Assembly: GCA_026873275.1 (NCBI GenBank)
Contig: JANTUC010000003.1
Location: forward strand, 1,922,001 to 1,986,000
DNA: 64,000 bases
DNA from: Pseudopithomyces maydicus
Taxonomy: Eukaryota > Ascomycota > Dothideomycetes > Pleosporales > Didymosphaeriaceae
Direction of reading: 5' to 3'
Below the pieces are notes generated by a model. That model was not told the origin of the DNA. It made no database searches and was given only the letters and a program-made list of their open reading frames with translations. The position numbers were made by a program, and so were the translations under genes. Positions 58,077 through 64,000 of this stretch are shown here, piece after piece. Positions within the stretch are counted from its first letter, which is position 1, and every line of letters begins with the position of its first letter.

Positions 58077-60509
58077 TGGACGTAGTGCTTCTCGTATCCA
58101 TATACTAAACGACGCACATCTTTGTGACGTTATATAATTAAACAAACGGTGTTTCAGTTGAAACGACACTTTTCACGGTTCATTGCAGTGTAATAATATA
58201 AACGGGGTTCATAAGGCTGCGAAACAGCTCTGACATGGACGGATCGTACATGCAATCAAGTTCACGCTTTTGAGTTGGCAAACACGGATAGTGATACTGC
58301 ATATAGCACAAAGCTGAATCGTAAGCCTCATATAAGGAGGCTGGACTCTCTACAACCCTTCACTAAAACAGCCAATACTCTCCCTTTCCGTGAAGAGAAA
58401 GGGAAGAGAGCCGGCTCTTCAAAATCGCTAATCGTCAATGCTGTGCAGACTGCGGCGTCTTCCACTGTTGGTGGAATCTTGGTCTGACCAAGCTGAGGCA
58501 TGGGGTACATCAACGCCGTGTTGGTCTTACCAAGAGCTGCGCCTAAGCTACAAGAGAGGATTTCGAGACCTTCCAGAAATCTTCGAAAGGCGCCGGTAGC
58601 AACAAGATGCCGTACGATTTTCGAGTCGGATCCAAACAACAATTTCACACGTCGCCTCAAGCATGATTCTCCGATGCCCGTTGCCAAGGTTGATTGGGAA
58701 CGGATTCGGTGTGTGTGATTTGTCCATGACAAGCTGACCTACCTACAACGACTCACCTCAGTTGTGTTGCCTCATCATCCAAATAAGCAATCATACGCGA
58801 TTAGGGCATACTGTAGTCTAGGTTCAAGAAAGGAGGGAGGCTGGTATTGGCAGTCTCGCATGCAAGGGAGCTACGATGAGACCTTCCAGTTGTGTAGGCC
58901 AAGTCTCCAGCCAAGATCAACAGGAGACCGAACTCCTGGCCTCATGTTCAAAGGGTCGGCCGCTGAGCTGTGCACCGAGGGCTTGCTGATGCACGCATAT
59001 TGATGTCGTTGTTGGGGTTAGCCATGTGGGGTAACAATGTGGGATATGCAGTGCGGAGGAAGAGAGGACCCACCGCTGCGACAAGACGGATAGAACGAAG
59101 AACAAATCACTGGACGGAGAATTTGCAGCTCGTAAAGTCGCGTCTGGCTGTGCTGCATGCTATACAGAAAACTCTCACGTTGCATCGAGCCAGCCACGCG
59201 GCTTAAGCTTCCAGTGGCTTGACCACTCGGTGTCGGCGTGATGGCATGACCTGTGGCTCAACCAGACCTTTCTCTCCCACGCAGAGGCTACCGCGGCAAC
59301 TCTGTTTTCACGATAGACTACGCCTGAAGAGCTTCGACTCTTGTTCACGATACCTGCACTCCTGCGGTCCTGTGGTCCTGCGTGACAAGGTACATGATCG
59401 TATCCGCGCTCGCATGGGGCGTAGCATCCGTCGCTAGACGCCTCCTGCACATGAGACATTTTCGCCATTGGATTCCTCACCACACTGCCTGAACCGCTTC
59501 CAAGCATCCGACGTCCACTATCCACTCGGTGAGCTAGGCACACGCAGATCATCGGGCGTGCCCATTGGCCTTTTGTGTCGGCTCCAGTTGAGGAGGCTGT
59601 GCTGAGCAGGAGGAATATATGATCGTAGGATTTGAGAAGCTGGAATGTGATGGCGGGAGAGACGTTTGGTCATGCAAAGCTGCTGTGCCCTGCAGACAGT
59701 GAAGCCGTGGGCATGGTAATATAACATGGCCCACAGGCCGCAAGCCTCGAGAACGAAGAACAAAAGTCCATGCCCAGGTGGTTGCGCCTCATCCTGCCAC
59801 CATGTCCGTAGGGATCGTGTCCACAGCAACCGCTTTTCAACAATCCCCACGACTATGATGTAGGTAGCCGTGAGGATGCGACGAGGACCCTGGACGGCCC
59901 GTAGTGCAATCAGGGTTTGTGAAATCTCTGCCTGCGCTTGCATTGGACGGCTGGCTGGCCATGCGCGGGTGACCATCGGCTGTACGCTCCCCACCGAAGC
60001 GTCAGCCCTGCATGCAGCTCCCAAGACGTAGGCAGCACGCCTGCAAGCACTCCGGAGGAGCGGTTGCGATATTGCACGGTTCATATCGTTTCACGGTGTC
60101 GAACAGGCAATTGGAGGCTATGTGATGGAACAGGATCTGGTCTATTCATCATGCAAACGCCGATGCCCAGTCTATGAATTTTGAACACCCCCACCATGCA
60201 AACCAAACAGCCGCCCACTCTTGTGAACAGATCATGTACGGAAACGCTCGCCAGCCAAACTGTCCATGGCCGATGCGAGTAAGGATCTATGAAACAAGGC
60301 CGTGAACACGTCAAGGGGAAAAGGTTCAGGCGAGCAAGAACTATGCACAGGCGACGCTGAGGTCGGAAGTGATATGTTGTGGCCAGCTGACGCTGGCCAC
60401 AACTCGAAACAAATTAACGAGTGTGATGATCCCAGTACGTGGAATGTGCCCCGAGGCGTCATGAATCATGGCGTCGTGAAAAATATATGTAATACCAGTC
60501 TGACGAAGA
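58077..60509. other. 2.4 kb gene-poor region
   Basis: It lies between the Rds1-like gene (+) and the copper-fist regulator (-), which are convergent. Several frames of 120-190 codons occur (58328-58732, 59175-59552 and 59518-60084 on the minus strand), but none shows conserved motifs or a convincing intron-exon pattern. Confidence 0.45.
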
Positions 60510-62010
60510 CTAGATCCAGTTAGGAAATGTAGAAGAGGTATCGAAAGCCTCATATCCAGTAAAGGCTAAGTTGGCTTGGTCGAACGACCAAGGTTCACTG
60601 GCAGCAACATCATCAAGGTTGTTGGGAATAGCGATGGCTGGCGTCTCGGTGTATAAGTTGCCACCAGTAGTCACTGGCATGGGTGATACGGAGCCTAGAG
60701 CCTTTGACAGATCGACATCTAACCCTTGGCTTTCGGAAGCAGGGTAATGCGGTGCAGATGTAGGCGGGCGGGTCTCAATAGGGGCAGAGTGGTAGACCGG
60801 CATCTTGTCTTCCCAGAACAAGGTCTCACTTACAGCAGAAGCGGGCGCAAGTTCGGAGAACAGGGTCTGCTCTCCTATTTCAGATGGGGAAGAGGATGTT
60901 GAGAGCTCAGGAGCACTGATCTTGGATTCGCCGCTGTTGGAAATGGGTTGAATGACAGAGTCGGCTAGATTACTGGTGTCCAGAGGAAGGTCCCCAGCGG
61001 ACCAGGTAGGGTGGGTTAGACCGGCAGAGGGAATAGGCCATTCGCTGTCAAGGTTGGGCAGGCAATCTTGAGAAGGGGAGGTCGAAAGGCTTCCATACCC
61101 GAAGTTGCGGGTGATGGAAGCAAGGCTGTTAGACCATGGCCACTGTGGTGCACCAATTGCGTCGGTCAAGTGAGCCTCTGTTGGGGAACAATTCTCTTGG
61201 GAGAAAGTTGCACTTCGATTGGCGAAGATGGACTCTTGATAATTGCTCGTGTCGAGACTGCCGCTAATGGGTGTCAGAGGAAGCGCCTCGTTCTGCGGCG
61301 TGGCGCCCAACATTGTGTAGAAGTCGCGGTTCGACAGGGAGAAGGTGTCGACTGCACGTTGGGTGGAAGCTTCTGGCTGAGTGTAAGAAGGCGTCTTCAT
61401 AAACTGCTCAAAGGCGGTGCCGTGCAGGGTGTGCGGACGGGGTATCTTGTACGGGGCCCCCGAGACGTGGGCCGTGTTGTTATTGCGGTGACAAGGGCGG
61501 TGATGGCCGTTTGCGAACACGGTGAGGTTGCTCTCAGAGTGCGTGGCAGTGACCTTGGGTCTCGCTCGTACGTGATGCAATGTCTGCTTGCTGGTATCGA
61601 GCCTCAAATCTGCCGACTCCTTTTTGATGCCGCATACGCATTTGGAGCCAGAGTGGCAGCCGCAGTGGTTGTCGTGGACTGTGGCATGATTAGAAATCGC
61701 GCCGGCGCCCACGTCAACTGGCGGCTCACCCTTGGTGTCGGCTTTGTCCTTGTGCTTGTCTTTGCGGTCGCCGCACTCACACTTGGCGTGGTGGGATTTG
61801 GACTTGCGGGCGCCACGACAGTGTTCGCACTGCTTGACGGGACGACCCTTTGGGTTGATGTGGTGGAGTTCGCGATCTGCGGGTGGCACTTAGCATGGGC
61901 GGATGGGAAACGGGGCGGGCAGAGGAGGTACCGGTGTGGTTGCAGCCGCTCACGCGGTGGCCTTTGATGCACGACTGGCAAGCATACTTCTCGCCATCGA
62001 TGATCGGCAT
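60510..62010 (-). CDS. Copper-fist transcription factor (Ace1/Cuf1/Mac1 type)
   Basis: The start MPIIDGEKYACQSCIKGHRV, then SGCNHT, is the zinc-binding copper-fist opening. A 55-nt intron (61877-61931) joins to DRELHHINPKGRPVKQCEHC, the (R/K)GRP minor-groove contact, then RGARKSKSHHAKCECG. A second Cys cluster (HCGCHSGSKCVCG) near residue 100 resembles the C-x-C copper-sensing elements of this family. The remaining 350 residues are Ser/Thr/Pro-rich and acidic, as in activation domains, ending SFDQANLAFTGYEAFDT. The CDS is 1446 nt, 481 aa. It probably controls copper uptake or detoxification genes in a copper-dependent way; which of the two is not evident. Confidence 0.93.
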
Positions 62011-62931
62011 GCCGTTGGGCAACTACGGCCGATTGCGGTCGTCGCACCGGGCTGTGGACGGCGGAGCGATGTGGAAGGGAAGCAGCGCAGGCGTCGGCGC
62101 AGGGTGTTTGGGGGTAAGACGGCCAGGCACGGCAGGCGTCGAGCAAGAAGCAAAGCAAAGAGGCGGAAACAATAGCAATACAATATCCTGAAAGGGTATC
62201 TCCCAATGGTAAGAATAGCGGTAAGGGCTGGTTGGACGAGAAGCGCAAAAACACCGGAAAGACGCCGAGGAGGGGAGAGCGGAGAGGGTGGAGGGGGTAG
62301 GTGTTAGAGGGGAGGGAGACCGAGCACAGAGCCGCAAGGCGCTGGCCGTAAAACGCGAGTTCTTTCTGAGCGTGGAGAGGCCAAAACGGCAGATTTGTGG
62401 GTGGTAACGTCGGGGAAGGTGTCTGGAGAACAGGATCGAGTGCGGCGAGCAAAGCGCGTTAAGAGGCGATGCGATGGCGCCAGGCCGCAATAGGGAACAC
62501 GGCGCTGGATCGAATTGGCGCACGGGCGCGTTTTCTGTTGATGGCCCATGGCGCCCGGGCTGATGAGCATCGAACCCTGCCGCTGCATCTGCGGGTTGCC
62601 TTGGCTAGCGCGGGCGTGGGACTCGTGCTGGTGGTGGTGGGCACCGGGCACTGGGCAGGTGGGTGGCCGGTGGATGGCCGGTGGAGCAGTCGGAGCCGGT
62701 GCTGGAGGGCCACCGCTGGAGCTGGAGCGGGAGCTGAAGCTGGTTGTGGTGCTGGTGCTGGTGCTGGTTGTGGTGCTGGGTGCTGTGGTGCTTGGTGCTG
62801 GGTGCTTGCTGCGCTTGACCGCCGCCGCCGCTGTCCACGCCCGCCCCCTTGCCCGCCTTGCCCGCCTGCCTTGCCCGCCTGCCCGCCGCCTGCCTGGCCT
62901 GGCAGTGCGTGCGGCGGCGTGCCCAGGTGCC

Positions 62932-63105
62932 TGTCTACCTACCTACCTGTCTACCTGTCTACCTACCTGTCTACCTGTCTACCTACCTGTCTACCTGTCT
63001 ACCTGTCTACCTGTCTACCTGTCTACCTGTCTACCTACCTACCTACCAACTTACCTGCCTGCCTGCCTGCCTGCCTACCCGCCTACCCGCCTACCTGCCC
63101 GTGCC
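62932..63105. repeat. TACC/TGTC tetranucleotide tandem array
   Basis: About 130 bases of alternating CTAC, CTGT and CTAC units (TACCTGTC and TACCTACC) pass into CTGC repeats (62932-63085) and end in ACCCGCCT variants. Confidence 0.9.
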
Positions 63106-63111
63106 ATCGCA

Positions 63112-63178
63112 TCCCCCTTCCCCCTTCCCCCTTCCCCCTTCCCCCTTCCCCTTCCCCTTCCCCCTTCCCCTTCCCCCA
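63112..63178. repeat. CCCCCTT tandem array
   Basis: Seven or more CCCCCTT/CCCCTT units run in tandem, giving a strongly pyrimidine-biased strand. Confidence 0.9.
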
Positions 63179-63897
63179 GTGGGCCGCCCTCCCTCTGCTG
63201 CCGCCGCCGCCGCCGGCCCTGGCCGTTTGCCAAGCGATGTGATCTGTATTTTGTGCATCGATAGTGTCCTCCGGATTGAGCCGCCCTGAGCACGACCCTC
63301 GCTCTCAGGAACGGCGCCCAGGTACGGTAGCCAAGTACCGTACTTACGTATGTATGTGTGCATGTACGCCATGTACGCCATGTACACGGCACCCGCTGTG
63401 CCTACCTGGCTACTACGTGTCCCATGTGCCATGCATCGCTCGAATAATCGACTGCCCTGCAACGCGCCACGGACAGTGTCGTGCTGTCTGATCGACGAGC
63501 GGCGACGGTGGGCAAATGTGGCTCCATCTGACCGAGCTGTCCCATATTGCAGTCGTCCCAGAGCTCCGAGCGTGTCCGCTGGCCCCGTGCGTGGATGCGT
63601 GCAGCGCGCACCCCGCTGGAGAGCAGACGCAGCTTTTCCGAGCAGCGACTGCGCGGTGGTCCCGGGGGCTCTGGTCGAGTCGGTCCTCGCTGCACGCTGC
63701 ACGCTGAACGCTGGACGCCCTGGAGCTCTCCCCACGCCTGCGACGCTAGAGCCAAAGACGTAAAGCGGCTCAAAACCCTCGGGCCTTCATGTCTTCACAC
63801 GCAACAACATCGAACCCGCCCATAACGCGCCGCCTCCGCTCCCCCACCACTGTTCGCGTGCCCGTCGCGCAGCTCCCAACACGCGATCCCGGTGGCC

Positions 63898-64000
63898 ATG
63901 GCGACCAGCGGCCCATACGGCGACGCAGAGGACAAGTCGGGCGGCGGCCCTGGCATGTTTGTGAACCAGAACGGCGGCACGCCACCCCAACAGCAGCAGG
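63898..64000 (+). CDS. Unidentified protein, 3'-partial at the window edge
   Basis: The ATG at 63898 opens a frame to the end of the window: MATSGPYGDAEDKSGGGPGM then FVNQNGG and a poly-Gln run. It looks like the disordered N-terminus of a regulatory protein. With 34 residues nothing more can be said; the frame is open and the composition is plausible for coding. Confidence 0.5.
   Translation, partial: MATSGPYGDAEDKSGGGPGMFVNQNGGTPPQQQQ

Larger units (their letters stand above)
62011..63897. other. Repeat-rich divergent intergenic region
   Basis: This 1.9 kb lies between the copper-fist gene (-) and the gene starting at 63898 (+). It contains TGCTGG-rich sequence (about 62740-62810), a long TACC/TGTC array, a CCCCTT array and TACGCCATG repeats near 63363-63385. 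Long frames of 100-280 codons through these are composition artefacts. Confidence 0.6.

Noticed and set aside
59518..60084. 188-codon minus-strand frame
   Set aside because: No conserved motif or domain, composition is mixed, and no exon-intron structure extends it.
62932..63105. CRISPR-like regular array
   Set aside because: The units are contiguous tetranucleotides with no spacers, and the host is a eukaryote.
62469..63289. Overlapping plus-strand frames up to 257 codons
   Set aside because: They run through tetranucleotide and CCCCTT arrays, giving CLPTCLPVYLS-type repeats in all three frames.

Overview
The window looks like a filamentous ascomycete chromosome segment, most likely a Dothideomycete (an inference). 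The evidence is short GT-AG spliceosomal introns (42-150 nt) in nearly every gene, fungus-specific families (APSES, copper-fist and Zn2Cys6 regulators, BYS1-like secreted proteins, Rds1-type ferritin-like protein) and an intron-bearing tRNA-Ser. About 24 protein-coding loci, one clear pseudogene and one tRNA gene can be supported. Gene-dense blocks alternate with gene-poor stretches, several of them AT-rich.

Layout. 0-13 kb: a 5'-truncated glutathione S-transferase, an APSES regulator, a 5.3 kb gene-poor stretch, a GA4-desaturase-like oxidase and a regulator combining a Cys6 cluster, a TALE homeodomain and C2H2 fingers. 14-25 kb: housekeeping-type genes (histidine phosphatase, SLC35/DMT transporter, tRNA-Ser, thiolase, Sds3-like Rpd3L subunit) and a BYS1-like secreted protein. 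25-29 kb: an unrecognised protein made of Cys-rich tandem modules, next to a second BYS1-like gene. 29-41.5 kb: membrane SDR, ribosomal protein eL6, MCT-type transporter, SAPS-domain phosphatase regulator and ESCRT-III VPS60. 41.7-54.7 kb: Zn2Cys6 regulator, DUF2264 protein, GH88 unsaturated uronyl hydrolase, GH5 pseudogene, ACS-family MFS transporter and SDR, which together resemble a carbohydrate (uronate-type) utilisation locus that is partly decayed. 55-64 kb: ERV25, an Rds1-like protein, a copper-fist regulator with long microsatellites upstream, and the start of another gene at the right edge.

Two sequence-level patterns stand out. First, at least eleven reading-frame breaks in nine otherwise well-conserved genes can each be explained by loss of exactly one base, and most sit in G/C homopolymers of 4-6. 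Restoring one base per site makes every predicted spliced CDS divisible by three. This points to consensus indel errors, not biology, and a reader should not call these genes pseudogenes without checking reads. Second, the DUF2264 gene (one in-frame UGA at an expected Trp) and the GH5 gene (four stops, at least one frameshift) carry substitution-type lesions compatible with C:G to T:A change, so decay of this carbohydrate block may be real.

All functions are from reading the translations by eye; no database search was run.
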